From contig NZ_RCZG01000027.1 of assembly GCF_006439015.1 (NCBI RefSeq), forward strand, positions 1-64,000: DNA of 64,000 nt, in the 5' to 3' direction. A program made the translations under genes and the position numbers. The first letter of the stretch is position 1; every line of letters begins with the position of its first letter. A model generated the notes under the pieces. The model was not told where the DNA came from. It made no database searches and saw only the letters and a list, made by a program, of their open reading frames with translations. This DNA comes from Mycolicibacterium hodleri (lineage in GTDB: Bacteria > Actinomycetota > Actinomycetes > Mycobacteriales > Mycobacteriaceae). Positions 33,493-42,964 of the stretch are shown here, one piece after another.

Positions 33493-35481
33493 GTGACGTT
33501 AGAAGCCACCCACTCGGGTATCGACCTGTCCTACGTCGACGACGACGCCCGCCCCCAAGACGACCTCTTCGGTCACGTCAACGGCCGCTGGCTGACCGAC
33601 TACGACATCCCCGCTGATCGAGCCACCGACGGCGCCTTCCGGTTGCTCGCCGACCGCGCCGAGGAGCAGGTGCGCGACCTGATCATGGAGGCCGCATCCG
33701 CGCAGGCGGCGCCGGACACCGACGAGCAGCGCGTCGGCGATCTCTACGGCAGCTTCATGGACACCGAAGCGGTCGCGCGAATCGGCGTGCAACCACTTCT
33801 CGACGAGCTGGCGACCATCGACGCCGCCGCTGATCCCGCCGCGCTCGCAGCCGTCCTCGGGGGGTTGCAGCGCACCGGTGTCGGCGGCGGCACCGGCCTC
33901 TACGTCGATACCGACTCCAAGGACTCGACGCGCTATCTGCTGCACCTCTCGCAGTCCGGCCTCGGCCTGCCCGACGAGTCCTACTACCGCGACGCGAAGC
34001 ACGCCGACATCCTGGCTGCCTACCCGGGACACATCGCGCGGATGTTCACCCTGGTCCTTGGCGAGGAGTACGCCGGGGAATGGGAGAGCACGGCAGCGCA
34101 GATCGTTGCATTGGAGACCAAGATCGCCGCCGCGCACTGGGACGTGGTCAAGCGCCGTGACGCCGACCTGACGTACAACCTGCGCGCCCTCACCGAGCTG
34201 ATCGCCGAGGCACCCGGGTTCGACTGGGCAGGCTGGCTGACCGCGATCGGCACCACCCCCGAGATCGCGGCAGAGGTCGTGGTGCGTCAGCCCGACGCCC
34301 TGGTGGCCTTCGCCGCACTGTGGGCAGGCGAGTCCCTCGACGACTGGAAGTGGTGGCTGCGCTGGCGGCTGATCAGCTCGCGATCGGCGATGCTGACCGA
34401 CGAACTGGTGGCCGAGAACTTCGACTTCTACGGTCGCACTCTCAGCGGTACCGAGGAGATCCGCGACCGTTGGAAGCGCGGGGTGGCCCTCGTCGAGAAC
34501 CTGATGGGCGACGTGGTCGGCAAGCTGTACGTCGAACGCCACTTCCCGCCCGATGCCAAGGCTCGGATGGACGAGTTGGTGGCCAACCTCCGCGAGGCCT
34601 ACCGAGTCAGCATCAGCGACCTGGCGTGGATGACGCCAGAGACGCGCGAGAGGGCGCTGGCCAAGCTGGACAAGTTCACCCCAAAGATCGGCTATCCCGT
34701 GCGGTGGCGGGACTACCCGGGGCTGGTGATCGACCGGACAGACCTCTACGGAAACTACAAGCGCGGCAACGTCATTGGCTACGACCACGAGCTGGCCAAG
34801 TTGGGCGGGCCGGTGGACCGCGACGAGTGGTTCATGACACCGCAGACGGTCAACGCCTATTACAACCCCGGGATGAACGAGATCGTCTTTCCCGCAGCGA
34901 TTCTGCAGCCGCCCTTCTTCGACGCCGAGGCCGACGACGCGGCCAACTACGGTGGCATCGGCGCGGTGATCGGGCACGAGATCGGCCACGGCTTCGACGA
35001 CCAAGGGGCCAAGTACGACGGCGACGGCAACCTCGTCGACTGGTGGACCGACAGCGACCGCACCGAATTCGGTTCCCGCACCGATGCTTTGATCGCCCAG
35101 TACGAAGAGTTCGTACCACGGCAGCTCAGCGGCGGCCAGCACGTGAACGGCGCCTTCACGGTCGGCGAGAACATCGGTGACCTCGGCGGGCTCTCCATCG
35201 CGCTGCTGGCCTACGAGTTGTCGCTGGGCGGTAAGGCCGCCCCGGTGATCGACGGACTGACGGGTGTTCAGCGGGTGTTCTTCGGTTGGGCGCAGGTCTG
35301 GCGCACCAAGTCCCGCGACGCCGAGGCCATCCGTCGACTCGCCATCGATCCGCACTCACCACCGGAGTTCCGGTGCAATGGCATCGTCCGCAACCTCGAC
35401 GCCTTCTACGACGCGTTCGAGGTGGACGAGTCCGACGGGCTATACCTGGAGCCCGCTCAGCGCGTGAGCATCTGGAATTAG
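33493..35481 (+). CDS. zmp1: Zinc metallopeptidase Zmp1 (M13/neprilysin family)
   Basis: 662 residues, essentially the length recalled for M. tuberculosis Zmp1 (663). The M13 catalytic motif IGHEIGHGFDDQG has zinc ligands H495 and H499 with catalytic Glu between, and GENIGDLGG gives the third ligand E559 with D563. NAYYNPGMNEIVFPAAILQPPFF and the C-terminal RVNSP-like segment (AQRVSIWN) match the family. No signal peptide is visible, as for Zmp1, which is nevertheless released and affects macrophage inflammasome responses in pathogens. GTG 33493 fits the family N-terminus SGIDLSYVDDDARPQDDLFG; CAGGAT lies 6 nt upstream. Confidence 0.95.
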   Translation: MTLEATHSGIDLSYVDDDARPQDDLFGHVNGRWLTDYDIPADRATDGAFRLLADRAEEQVRDLIMEAASAQAAPDTDEQRVGDLYGSFMDTEAVARIGVQPLLDELATIDAAADPAALAAVLGGLQRTGVGGGTGLYVDTDSKDSTRYLLHLSQSGLGLPDESYYRDAKHADILAAYPGHIARMFTLVLGEEYAGEWESTAAQIVALETKIAAAHWDVVKRRDADLTYNLRALTELIAEAPGFDWAGWLTAIGTTPEIAAEVVVRQPDALVAFAALWAGESLDDWKWWLRWRLISSRSAMLTDELVAENFDFYGRTLSGTEEIRDRWKRGVALVENLMGDVVGKLYVERHFPPDAKARMDELVANLREAYRVSISDLAWMTPETRERALAKLDKFTPKIGYPVRWRDYPGLVIDRTDLYGNYKRGNVIGYDHELAKLGGPVDRDEWFMTPQTVNAYYNPGMNEIVFPAAILQPPFFDAEADDAANYGGIGAVIGHEIGHGFDDQGAKYDGDGNLVDWWTDSDRTEFGSRTDALIAQYEEFVPRQLSGGQHVNGAFTVGENIGDLGGLSIALLAYELSLGGKAAPVIDGLTGVQRVFFGWAQVWRTKSRDAEAIRRLAIDPHSPPEFRCNGIVRNLDAFYDAFEVDESDGLYLEPAQRVSIWN

Positions 35482-35492
35482 CGTTCGACGCA

Positions 35493-35523
35493 AGAACGGC
35501 CGCCCCATCGGGGCGGCCGTTCT
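35493..35523. terminator. Bidirectional terminator between zmp1 and the L,D-transpeptidase gene
   Basis: Arms AGAACGGCCGCCCC (35493-35506) and GGGGCGGCCGTTCT (35510-35523) form a perfect 14-bp stem with a 3-nt loop. There is no long U-tract, as is common in mycobacteria. The two flanking genes converge on it. Confidence 0.8.
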
Positions 35524-35537
35524 CGTCGTGCTCGGTC

Positions 35538-36587
35538 TTACATCTGCCAGTCCTGCGCACCGTCGTTCTGGCTGTAGGTGCCGACGGAGTTCTTGACGAC
35601 GATCGGGTCACCGCTACCGAAGTTGTCGAAGAACCACTGCGCGTTGGCCGCGCTGAGGTTGATGCAACCGTGGCTGACGTTGCGCTTGCCCTGATCGGAC
35701 ACCGACCACGGCGCGCTGTGCACGAAGTTACCGCTGTTGTCGATGCGGACCGCGTTCTGGACGGTCAGCTTGTAGCCCTGCGCCGAGGTGTTGTCCACCC
35801 CGTAGGTCGCTGAGTCCATCACGATGCTCGGGAACTTTTCGAGCACGTAATAGGTGCCGTTCGGGGTGTCGTGGCCCGTCTTGCCCATCGACACCGGGAA
35901 CGTCTTCTCCAGCGTCCCGTTGCGCACGATCTGCATCTGATGCGTCGTGTTGTCGACGGTCGCCACGAGCGACTCACCAGTGCGGAAGCTCGACTTCGTT
36001 CCACCCGCGTCGACGCGGACCGTGGTGTTCGCCGGCCAGAAGTCGATCGGGCGCCACCGCAGCTGGGTATCACTCAGCCAGTAGAACTTGCCCGGCACCG
36101 CCGGAACCGACGAGACGTGTACCGCAGCCTGAGCCATCTGACGGTCCGCGATCGGCCGGGCGAAGTTGATGGCGACCGGCTTGGCGACGCCAACCATGGC
36201 GCCATTGCTCGGGTTGAAGCTCGGCGGCGCGAAGACCGGCGGCCCGGTGTAGGCCGTGGGGTTCTGCCCGGCGGGGGTGCCTTCCGGTATCACCGTGGGC
36301 AGAGCCGCGGTTGCGGCCAGCGGATCTGCCGCCGTGGGAGCCAGCGCCGGTGGCGCAGCCGGATCGGCGGGCGGGGGCGCGAACGGGTCGGCCGGCGGCG
36401 GGAAGCCGAAGGGCGCGGGCGGTGCCGGCTGCTCCACCGGCTGCGAGTCGATCGCCGCCGGATCGGGGTTGACTTCGGGATCGGCCCAGGCAGACGGGCT
36501 ACCGATGACCAGTCCACCGACGAGCCCAGCTGCGAAGATCGCAGTGGCACATCGCGTAACAGTTCGCTTGAACGTTTCCTGGGGCAC
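35538..36587 (-). CDS. L,D-transpeptidase (YkuD), Rv0192-like
   Basis: 349 residues from GTG 36587, which has GGAGG at good spacing. A signal peptide ([18 protein letters not shown]) is followed by about 80 residues of Pro/Ala-rich linker, an Ig-like domain ([21 protein letters not shown] onwards) and the YkuD domain. Catalytic elements are [14 protein letters not shown] and [17 protein letters not shown] with nucleophile C308. These enzymes make 3-3 peptide cross-links or attach proteins to peptidoglycan. Gene order (zmp1, this gene, ricR, ilvD) points to the Rv0192 orthologue. [13 protein letters not shown] is the usual substrate-groove strand. Confidence 0.92.
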   Translation of the reverse strand: MPQETFKRTVTRCATAIFAAGLVGGLVIGSPSAWADPEVNPDPAAIDSQPVEQPAPPAPFGFPPPADPFAPPPADPAAPPALAPTAADPLAATAALPTVIPEGTPAGQNPTAYTGPPVFAPPSFNPSNGAMVGVAKPVAINFARPIADRQMAQAAVHVSSVPAVPGKFYWLSDTQLRWRPIDFWPANTTVRVDAGGTKSSFRTGESLVATVDNTTHQMQIVRNGTLEKTFPVSMGKTGHDTPNGTYYVLEKFPSIVMDSATYGVDNTSAQGYKLTVQNAVRIDNSGNFVHSAPWSVSDQGKRNVSHGCINLSAANAQWFFDNFGSGDPIVVKNSVGTYSQNDGAQDWQM

Positions 36588-36752
36588 GCCCCACCTCCAA
36601 TACACAAGTGTTTCCAGTGTCGCACAGCATGGGGACCGCTTACCTGCGGCGAAGCTCCCCCAACCCCGACCACCGCTTTACCCAAACGGCACTGACCTGC
36701 TCGTTTGATCGCGTCCGCTGGGTGGTTCGTTACCTTCGCCGCATCTTGCCGA

Positions 36753-37088
36753 TCAGGACCTCACGAGACGGGCAATCGCCGCCGACGCCTCGGCGAGTTT
36801 CTTGTCCGCTTCGTCGCCGCCCTCGGCGACCGCGTGGGTCACGCAGTGGCCCAGATGCTCGTCGAGAAGGCCGAGCGCAACGGACTGCAGGGCGCTGTTG
36901 ACGGCGCTGATCTGCGTCAGGATGTCGATGCAGTACTTGTCGTCGTCGATCATCTTCGCGATACCGCGAACCTGACCCTCGATGCGTCGCAGACGCTTGG
37001 CGTAGTTCTCCTTGTGGGGCGAGTACCCATGCGGCGCAGAATCGTCGCCGTCCTCGACCGCGTTGAAAACGTCGGACGCCTCGGACAT
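36753..37088 (-). CDS. ricR: Copper-sensing repressor RicR (CsoR family)
   Basis: 111 residues. The CsoR/RcnR four-helix fold shows YAKRLRRIEGQVRGIAKMI and YCIDILTQISAVNSALQSVAL, then LLDEHLGHCVTHAV. The Cys of YCID with the His and Cys of HLGHC gives the Cys-His-Cys Cu(I) site. Cu(I) binding releases the repressor from DNA. ATG at 37088 has GGGAGG upstream and lies 2 bp after the DUF305 stop, so the two form an operon. A perfect palindrome at 37439-37459 upstream of the operon is the likely operator, giving autoregulation. Confidence 0.92.
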   Translation of the reverse strand: MSEASDVFNAVEDGDDSAPHGYSPHKENYAKRLRRIEGQVRGIAKMIDDDKYCIDILTQISAVNSALQSVALGLLDEHLGHCVTHAVAEGGDEADKKLAEASAAIARLVRS

Positions 37089-37090
37089 CG

Positions 37091-37423
37091 TCACCCTCCC
37101 TGCATCTGCTTCATCTGGCTGATCTCGGCCTGCTGTGCCGTCACGATCTGTTTCGCCAACGTCTTGGCATCGGCGTTGGCGCCGTCGGCGATCTCGGTGT
37201 CGGCCATGGCGATCGCTCCCTCGTGGTGGGCGATCATCGACTGCAACCAAAGCTTGTCGAACTCAGCACCCGTCATAGCGGCCAACCTCATCATTGTCGC
37301 GTCATCGACCATGCCTTGCATCTCCATGGCCTCACGCCCCTCGTGACCGGCTTCGGAACCCGATTTCCACTGGACCAGGAAGGCGGCGACTACTGCTGCC
37401 ACCGAGGCGATGCACGGCTTCAC
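37091..37423 (-). CDS. DUF305 protein (short, membrane-anchored), first gene of the ricR operon
   Basis: 110 residues from a GTG. An N-terminal hydrophobic segment (CIASVAAVVAAFLVQW) acts as signal or anchor. The DUF305 core has MEMQGMVDDATMMRLAAMTG and LWLQSMIAHHEGAIAMADTEI. The Met-rich and HH positions are typical and suit copper or other soft-metal binding. DUF305 proteins often accompany copper-resistance genes. Cotranscribed with ricR behind the RicR-like operator; a role as a periplasmic or surface copper buffer is inferred. Confidence 0.8.
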   Translation of the reverse strand: MKPCIASVAAVVAAFLVQWKSGSEAGHEGREAMEMQGMVDDATMMRLAAMTGAEFDKLWLQSMIAHHEGAIAMADTEIADGANADAKTLAKQIVTAQQAEISQMKQMQGG

Positions 37424-37438
37424 GAGATCTACCGTACC

Positions 37439-37459
37439 GGATACCCCACCGGGGTATCC
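37439..37459. promoter_or_regulatory. RicR/CsoR-type operator
   Basis: The sequence GGATACCCC-ACC-GGGGTATCC is a perfect 9-bp inverted repeat with a 3-bp centre. The TACCC...GGGTA pattern is that of mycobacterial RicR and CsoR operators. It lies 16 bp upstream of the DUF305-ricR operon and 43 bp upstream of the divergent ilvD. Confidence 0.85.
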
Positions 37460-37502
37460 GAAATGGTTTGGTGGGCGAACGACCCGGAGGCATACTTGAC
37501 CG

Positions 37503-39245
37503 ATGCCCTCAGATCAGCCCGGCTCCCCCGATGCTCTTCGCGTAAGCGGCTCATCGGGCCCCGACATCAAACCTCGTAGTCGCGACGTCACCGACGGCCT
37601 CGAGAAGACCGCCGCCCGCGGGATGCTCAGGGCCGTAGGCATGGGCGACGACGACTGGGTCAAGTCGCAGATTGGCGTGGCATCGTCGTGGAACGAGATC
37701 ACCCCGTGCAACCTGTCGCTGGACCGGCTGGCCAAGGCGGTCAAGGAAGGCGTGCACGCCGCGGGGGGCTTCCCGATGGAGTTCGGCACCATCTCGGTGT
37801 CCGACGGCATCTCCATGGGCCACGAGGGTATGCACTTCTCGCTGGTCTCCCGCGAGGTCATCGCCGACAGCGTCGAGACCGTGATGATGGCCGAGCGGCT
37901 CGACGGCTCCGTTCTGCTGGCCGGCTGCGACAAGTCGCTTCCCGGCATGCTCATGGCTGCCGCGCGCCTCGACCTGGCGAGCGTGTTCCTCTACGCCGGG
38001 TCGATCATGCCTGGCAAGGCAAAGCTGACCGACGGTTCCGAGAAGGACGTCACGATCATCGACGCGTTCGAGGCCGTCGGCGCCTGCTCGCGAGGGCTGA
38101 TGTCACGCGAAGACGTGGACATCATCGAGCGCGCGATCTGTCCCGGCGAGGGCGCCTGTGGTGGCATGTACACCGCCAACACCATGGCCAGCGCCGCCGA
38201 GGCGATTGGAATGTCGCTGCCCGGCAGCGCGGCACCACCTGCCAGCGACCGCCGTCGCGACGGTTTCGCAAAGCAGAGCGGGGCGGCCGTCGTCGAGCTT
38301 CTCAAGCGCGGCATCACCGCGCGCGACATCATGACCAAGGAGGCGTTCGAGAACGCCATCGCCGTGGTGATGGCGTTCGGCGGATCGACGAACGCGGTCC
38401 TCCACCTCTTGGCGATCGCCCACGAGGCCGACGTGAAGCTGACGCTCGACGACTTCATCCGGGTCGGCGCCAAGGTGCCACACCTGGCCGACGTCAAACC
38501 GTTCGGCAAGCACGTGATGTTCGACGTCGACAAGATCGGCGGCGTTCCCGTCGTCATGAAGGCCCTCCTGGACGCGGGCCTGCTGCATGGTGACTGCCTG
38601 ACCGTCACCGGAAAGACCATGGCGGAGAACCTCGCACACATAGCGCCGCCGGATCCCGACGGCAAAGTCCTGCGCGCACTCGCCAACCCGATTCATCCGA
38701 CCGGCGGCATCACGATCCTGCACGGCTCCCTGGCCCCCGAAGGCGCCGTGGTCAAGTCGGCCGGCTTCGACTCGGACGTGTTCGAAGGCACCGCAAGGGT
38801 TTTCGATGGTGAGCGCGCCGCGATGGACGCACTGGAGGACGGCACCATCGTCTCTGGAGATGTCGTTGTGATCCGCTATGAGGGACCCAAGGGCGGCCCG
38901 GGCATGCGCGAGATGCTGGCGATCACCGGCGCCATCAAGGGTGCGGGCCTCGGCAAGGACGTGCTGCTGCTGACCGACGGCCGGTTCTCCGGCGGCACCA
39001 CCGGTCTCTGCGTCGGACACGTGGCGCCGGAAGCGGTCGATGCGGGCCCGATCGCGTTCTTGCAGAACGGCGATGCGATCCGTCTCGACGTCGGGAAGGG
39101 CACCCTGGACGTCCTCGTCGATGCTGGTGAATTCGATTCTCGCAAGGCGGGTTTCAGCCCGCCCGCACCGAAGTACCCCACCGGAGTGCTGGCCAAGTAC
39201 CGCAAGCTGGTCGGCTCGGCGGCCCAGGGTGCGGTCTGCGGCTAG
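37503..39245 (+). CDS. ilvD: Dihydroxy-acid dehydratase
   Basis: 580 residues; dehydrates dihydroxyacids to 2-oxoacids in valine, isoleucine and pantothenate synthesis. Candidate iron-sulfur cysteines are C69 (TPCNLSL), C142 (GCDKSLPG) and C219 ([14 protein letters not shown]). The signatures [12 protein letters not shown] and [23 protein letters not shown] are both present. ATG at 37503 with CATACT 6 nt upstream suggests leaderless transcription. Divergent from the copper operon; Fe-S dehydratases are classic targets of Cu(I), so the neighbourhood is biologically sensible. Its stop overlaps the convergent HNH gene by 4 bp. Confidence 0.97.
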   Translation: MPSDQPGSPDALRVSGSSGPDIKPRSRDVTDGLEKTAARGMLRAVGMGDDDWVKSQIGVASSWNEITPCNLSLDRLAKAVKEGVHAAGGFPMEFGTISVSDGISMGHEGMHFSLVSREVIADSVETVMMAERLDGSVLLAGCDKSLPGMLMAAARLDLASVFLYAGSIMPGKAKLTDGSEKDVTIIDAFEAVGACSRGLMSREDVDIIERAICPGEGACGGMYTANTMASAAEAIGMSLPGSAAPPASDRRRDGFAKQSGAAVVELLKRGITARDIMTKEAFENAIAVVMAFGGSTNAVLHLLAIAHEADVKLTLDDFIRVGAKVPHLADVKPFGKHVMFDVDKIGGVPVVMKALLDAGLLHGDCLTVTGKTMAENLAHIAPPDPDGKVLRALANPIHPTGGITILHGSLAPEGAVVKSAGFDSDVFEGTARVFDGERAAMDALEDGTIVSGDVVVIRYEGPKGGPGMREMLAITGAIKGAGLGKDVLLLTDGRFSGGTTGLCVGHVAPEAVDAGPIAFLQNGDAIRLDVGKGTLDVLVDAGEFDSRKAGFSPPAPKYPTGVLAKYRKLVGSAAQGAVCG

Positions 39246-40522
39246 TCGATCGCCGGTGGCGATTCCGGCTCGAAGGGTTGGTACCACCACCAGTCGGCGC
39301 GTTCCCCGGTGGGTCCGGGGCACGGTGTCACCGAGGGTGAGGGTTGGGTGGGTGGCCGGGCCAGCGATGCCGGGTCGAGCGGTATGCCATCGGCGTCGGT
39401 GACGACGAGGTGACGGGCGGGGCCGGTGATGGTGATGGCGCCGCGGTGGTGCTGACGGTGGTGATACGGGCACAGCAGGATCAGGTTGTCCAGTTCGGTG
39501 GGGCCGCCGTCCTCCCAGTGCCGCAGGTGGTGTGCGTGCAACCCTCGGGTGGCCCCGCAGCCGGGCACTGCGCAGCAGCGGTCGCGGTGCTCCAACGCTC
39601 TGCGTAGTCGGCGGCTGATGGTGCGGGTGGCGCGCCCGGAGCCGATCACCTGACCGTGGCGTTCGAACCACACTTCGCAGGTGGCGTCGCAGAGCAGGTA
39701 TTGGCGGTCGTGCTCGGAGAGCAGCGGGCCCAGGTGCAGGGAGGCCAGGCGCTGTGCGACGTCGAGGTGGACCACGACGGTGGTGTGCTGCCCGTGTGGG
39801 CGCCGCGCCGCCTCGGCGTCCCAGCCGGCGTCCACCAGGCCCATGAACGCATCCACGGTGTTCGGGAACGGTGGCGTCCGACCCGAGTCACCCTCGTCGC
39901 CGTCACCGTCACCGTCACCGTCGCCGTCGCCCGGGTGGTCCTCGCCGTGGTCGTGTCGCCACGCGGTGATCTGCGCGTCGCGTTGAGACGCCAGGGCGGC
40001 GTCGAACCTCGCCGCCTCCAGCCGCGGCAGCCGGATCCGCCAGGTGGTGTACTTCTCCCCGACGGTCTTGCTGATCGAGCGTTCCGGCTCCGGGGTCGGG
40101 TCCGGTTCGGGTCGGGGTGCCAGTGCGATCGCGGTGCGCAGCTGGGTGACGGTGGCGACCGCGGCCAGCTCGGCGTAATGCTCGTCGGAGCCGGCGGCGG
40201 CCCGCTCGGCGATGACGCCGACCTGATCCAGGGACAGGTGACCCTCTCGCAGCAGCTCGGTGCAGCGGGGGAACTCTGCGATGCGGTGCGCGATGGTGGC
40301 GATGGTCTGGGCGTTGTGCGGTGAGGTGCCGGTCTTCCAGGCCACCAGCGCGGCGATCGAGCGGGCACCGGTCATGCCGGCCAGATCGTCGTGCTCCATC
40401 TGGGCGACGATGTCCACGATGCGCCCGTCGATCGCGTTGCGCTGACCGGTCAACTCCGCCAACTGCTCGAACAACACCCCGACATGCTCCTTGGGAGCCA
40501 AAGAGGTTGCCGTCGAAGACAT
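39242..40522 (-). CDS. DUF222/HNH endonuclease-like protein (13E12-repeat family)
   Basis: 426 residues. The N-terminal DUF222 region runs to about 330 ([60 protein letters not shown]). A C-terminal HNH motif follows: [39 protein letters not shown]. The paired cysteines, HH, Asn and terminal His form the metal-finger nuclease fold. Residues about 210-222 are a Gly-Asp repeat encoded by six GTCACC-like hexamers. This family is multicopy in mycobacterial genomes and behaves like a selfish or phase-variable element; its biological role is not established. ATG 40522 chosen over an upstream in-frame start. Confidence 0.88.
   Translation of the reverse strand: MSSTATSLAPKEHVGVLFEQLAELTGQRNAIDGRIVDIVAQMEHDDLAGMTGARSIAALVAWKTGTSPHNAQTIATIAHRIAEFPRCTELLREGHLSLDQVGVIAERAAAGSDEHYAELAAVATVTQLRTAIALAPRPEPDPTPEPERSISKTVGEKYTTWRIRLPRLEAARFDAALASQRDAQITAWRHDHGEDHPGDGDGDGDGDGDEGDSGRTPPFPNTVDAFMGLVDAGWDAEAARRPHGQHTTVVVHLDVAQRLASLHLGPLLSEHDRQYLLCDATCEVWFERHGQVIGSGRATRTISRRLRRALEHRDRCCAVPGCGATRGLHAHHLRHWEDGGPTELDNLILLCPYHHRQHHRGAITITGPARHLVVTDADGIPLDPASLARPPTQPSPSVTPCPGPTGERADWWWYQPFEPESPPAID
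39895..39930. repeat. Hexanucleotide repeat in the HNH gene
   Basis: Six tandem copies of CGTCRC on the plus strand encode a (GD)n run on the minus strand. Because each unit is six bases, slippage changes length without breaking the frame. Confidence 0.85.
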
Positions 40523-40590
40523 GACACCATCAAAGCAAAGGGGTACGACATTTCCGCCGTGCGGTCTGCAGCGGCTACCGATGATGTGGG

Positions 40591-40596
40591 TAGGGT
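40591..40596 (+). promoter_or_regulatory. -10 hexamer TAGGGT of a probable leaderless mRNA
   Basis: TAGGGT followed by 7 nt and the ATG at 40604 fits leaderless transcription of the nitrobindin gene and supports this start. Confidence 0.5.
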
Positions 40597-40603
40597 TTTC
40601 GCC

Positions 40604-41080
40604 ATGACGCTCCACCCGTCGCTGGCACCCCTGGCTCCCCTACTGGGCACCTGGACGGGTAGCGGCGCCGGTGAGTACCCGACGATCCCGTCGTTTGGCT
40701 ACCTCGAAGAGGTCACCTTCGGTCATGTCGGCAAGCCGTTCCTGAGCTACGGCCAGAAGACCAGGGCCGACGACGACGGCCGTCCACTGCACGCCGAAAC
40801 CGGCTATCTCCGGGTGCCGTCACCGGGACGCGTCGAACTGGTCCTCGCGCATCCGACGGGCATCACCGAGATCCAGGAGGGCTCGCTGACGGTGACCGAC
40901 GACGTTCTCGAGTTGGAGTTGACCGCGACCTCGATCGGACTCACGCGCTCGGCGAAAGACGTTACGGCGCTGAGCCGTTCGATTCGGGTCGACGGTGACC
41001 AATTGGTCTACACCCTGAGGATGAGCGCGGTCGGCCAACCCCTGCAGCATCATCTCGCCGCAACGTTGCACAAGAAGTAG
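40604..41080 (+). CDS. Nitrobindin-like haem-binding beta-barrel protein
   Basis: 158 residues. [20 protein letters not shown] is the opening nitrobindin motif (GxWxGxG). [19 protein letters not shown] and ETGYLRVP follow, and the C-terminal HHLAATLHK supplies the proximal His region. Nitrobindins hold ferric haem in a 10-stranded barrel and react with NO or peroxynitrite. No signal peptide, so it is cytoplasmic. It lies 2 bp upstream of the LipE-like gene and is probably cotranscribed. Haem ligation is inferred from the family. Confidence 0.85.
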   Translation: MTLHPSLAPLAPLLGTWTGSGAGEYPTIPSFGYLEEVTFGHVGKPFLSYGQKTRADDDGRPLHAETGYLRVPSPGRVELVLAHPTGITEIQEGSLTVTDDVLELELTATSIGLTRSAKDVTALSRSIRVDGDQLVYTLRMSAVGQPLQHHLAATLHKK

Positions 41081-41082
41081 GC

Positions 41083-42330
41083 ATGACCTCCCACCCCAGT
41101 AAAGACGGCAGGATCCGAGTACCGAACGATCTCGACGCCGTCACCTCGGTCGGCGAAGAGGACCACTCCGACTCCGCGTCGATAGAGCGCATCTGGAAGG
41201 CGACCCGCCACTGGTATTCGGCAGGGATGCATCCGGCCATCCAGGTGTGCGTCCGCCATCGCGGCAAGGTCGTGCTGAACCGGGCGATCGGGCACGGCTG
41301 GGGCAATGGTCCCGAGGATCCGGCCGATGCCGACAAGGTGCCGGTGACGACGGAGACGCCGTTCTGCGTGTACTCCGCGGCCAAGGCCATGACGACGACG
41401 GTGATGCACGTGCTTGCCGAGCGTGGCGTCTTCTCCCTCGACGACCGGGTGTGTGACTACCTGCCGACCTACACCAGCCACGGCAAGGACCGCACCACCA
41501 TCCGGCACGTATTGACCCACAGCGCGGGCGTGCCCTTCGCCACCGGACCCAAGCCCGATCTCAAGCGGATGAACGACAGCGAGTACGCCCGCGAGATGCT
41601 CGGCAACCTGCGGACCGTCTACCCGCCTGGGTTGGTGCACATCTACCACGCACTGACCTGGGGACCGCTGACCAGGGAGATCGTCTCGGCCGCCACCGGC
41701 AAGGACATCCGGGACGTGTTGGCCGACGAAATCCTCGATCCGCTCGGCTTCCGGTGGAACAATTATGGCGTTGCGCCCCAGGATGTTCCGCTGGTGGCAC
41801 CGAGTCACGCGACGGGCAAGCCGTTGCCCGCACCGATCGCAGCGGCCTTCAAACTGGCGATCGGCGGCACGACGCATCAGATCATCCCGTACACCAACAC
41901 ACCGCAATTCCTCACCAGCGTGGTGCCGTCGTCCAGCACCGTATCGACCGCGAACGAGCTGTCCCGCTTCGCCGAGATGCTTCGCCGCGGCGGCGAACTC
42001 GACGGGGTACGGATCATGCAGCCCGAGACGCTGCGCGCCGCGACCGCCCAGGCTCGTCGACTGCGGCCAGACATCGCGATGGGGTTGATGCCCATGCGCT
42101 GGGGCACCGGATACATGCTGGGCTCCAAGCGATTCGGGCCGTTCGGCCTCAACGCTCCTGCGGCGTTCGGGCATACCGGTCTGGTCGACATCGCCATCTG
42201 GGCCGATCCCGAGCGCGACCTCGCGGTTGGCATCGTCAGCAGCGGTAAGCCCGGCGGACACCGCGAGGCGAAGCGCTACCCCGCGGTACTCGACGCCATC
42301 GCCGCCGGATTCCCAATCGGCGCGAGCTAA
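41083..42330 (+). CDS. Beta-lactamase-fold serine hydrolase (LipE-like)
   Basis: 415 residues. Class C beta-lactamase/esterase fold: FCVYSAAKAMTTTVMHVLAERG carries the SxxK nucleophile S98 with its Lys, IYHALTWGPLTREIVSAATG supplies the Tyr motif, and AFGHTGLVDIAIWADP the HTG (KTG-like) motif. HVLTHSAGVPFA is also characteristic. Length and layout match M. tuberculosis LipE (Rv3775), an esterase linked to cholesterol-side-chain genes; synteny is not conserved, so orthology is uncertain. No signal peptide. Followed after 9 bp by an SRPBCC gene. Confidence 0.82.
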   Translation: MTSHPSKDGRIRVPNDLDAVTSVGEEDHSDSASIERIWKATRHWYSAGMHPAIQVCVRHRGKVVLNRAIGHGWGNGPEDPADADKVPVTTETPFCVYSAAKAMTTTVMHVLAERGVFSLDDRVCDYLPTYTSHGKDRTTIRHVLTHSAGVPFATGPKPDLKRMNDSEYAREMLGNLRTVYPPGLVHIYHALTWGPLTREIVSAATGKDIRDVLADEILDPLGFRWNNYGVAPQDVPLVAPSHATGKPLPAPIAAAFKLAIGGTTHQIIPYTNTPQFLTSVVPSSSTVSTANELSRFAEMLRRGGELDGVRIMQPETLRAATAQARRLRPDIAMGLMPMRWGTGYMLGSKRFGPFGLNAPAAFGHTGLVDIAIWADPERDLAVGIVSSGKPGGHREAKRYPAVLDAIAAGFPIGAS

Positions 42331-42339
42331 CATTTGCTG

Positions 42340-42771
42340 GTGGCCAAAGTCGAGCTGTCCAGAAAGTTGTCCATCAGCCCGGAGGAGGCGTGGTCGCACG
42401 TCTCCGACCTGTCTTCACTCGGGGACTGGCTGACCATGCATCAGGGCTGGCGTAGCGATCTCCCCGACGAGCTCACCGAAGGCGCCACCCTCGTCGGCGT
42501 CGCAGGCGCCAAGGGGATGCGCAACCGGGTCACCTGGACGGTCAAGGACTTCGACCCACCGAAGCTCATCGGAATCATCGGCGACGGTGTGGGCGGCACC
42601 AAGTATGCGCTGAGCATGACCGTCAAGCCGCTACCCAAGGGCTGCGAATTCAAGCTCAAGATCGATCTCGGCGGCGCGCCGCTCTTCGGACCGATCGGCA
42701 TGGCCGCCTCTCGAGCCGTCAAGGGTGACATCGAGCGGTCGATCAAGAAGTTCGAGGAGCTGTACGGCTAA
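42340..42771 (+). CDS. SRPBCC protein resembling the Rv0910 toxin
   Basis: 143 residues from GTG 42340. A START/polyketide-cyclase-like (SRPBCC) fold with ISPEEAWSHVSDLSSLGDWLTMHQGWRS, GMRNRVTWTVKDFDPPKLI, GDGVGGTKYALSM and LGGAPLFGPIGMAASRAVKGDIERS. This is close, segment by segment, to M. tuberculosis Rv0910 as I recall it, described as a toxin paired with the small antitoxin Rv0909. No small antitoxin gene is visible beside it, so a ligand-binding role independent of a toxin pair is equally possible. Same strand as the LipE-like gene. Confidence 0.75.
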   Translation: MAKVELSRKLSISPEEAWSHVSDLSSLGDWLTMHQGWRSDLPDELTEGATLVGVAGAKGMRNRVTWTVKDFDPPKLIGIIGDGVGGTKYALSMTVKPLPKGCEFKLKIDLGGAPLFGPIGMAASRAVKGDIERSIKKFEELYG

Positions 42772-42913
42772 CGCTCTTCGCCGAGCGGCACGCGGGTCGC
42801 GCTTCAGGTTGGCGGTCTTCCCGCTGCGGAATGCCGTTCACCTCGATCGTGGCCAACACGCCGAGCCTGGCGTCGGCCAGCAGTGCGCGCGGGTTGAATG
42901 AAGAAGCGGTCAT
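42772..42913 (-). pseudogene. Remnant of a PPOX-class (pyridoxamine-oxidase-like, F420/FMN) gene
   Basis: From ATG 42913 the minus strand reads FNPRALLADARLGVLATIEV and then NGIPQ, the N-terminus of PPOX-fold F420-dependent proteins. After an internal deletion and frame change it reads KTANLKRDPRAA, a segment normally found about 30 residues later. The rest of the gene is missing. This accounts for most of the gap between the SRPBCC and carboxyltransferase genes. Confidence 0.7.
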
Positions 42914-42964
42914 GCCAGAGCACAACCCGTGATCGCTCACGCACCATTCCGCAAAGGGGTTCAC

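Noticed and set aside
33499-35355. 618-codon open frame antisense to zmp1
   Set aside because: No domain recognised, and zmp1 has a full M13 catalytic centre on the other strand.
39895-39930. Short regular repeats that might suggest a CRISPR array
   Set aside because: The units are 6 bp with no spacers and lie inside the HNH coding sequence as a Gly-Asp run.
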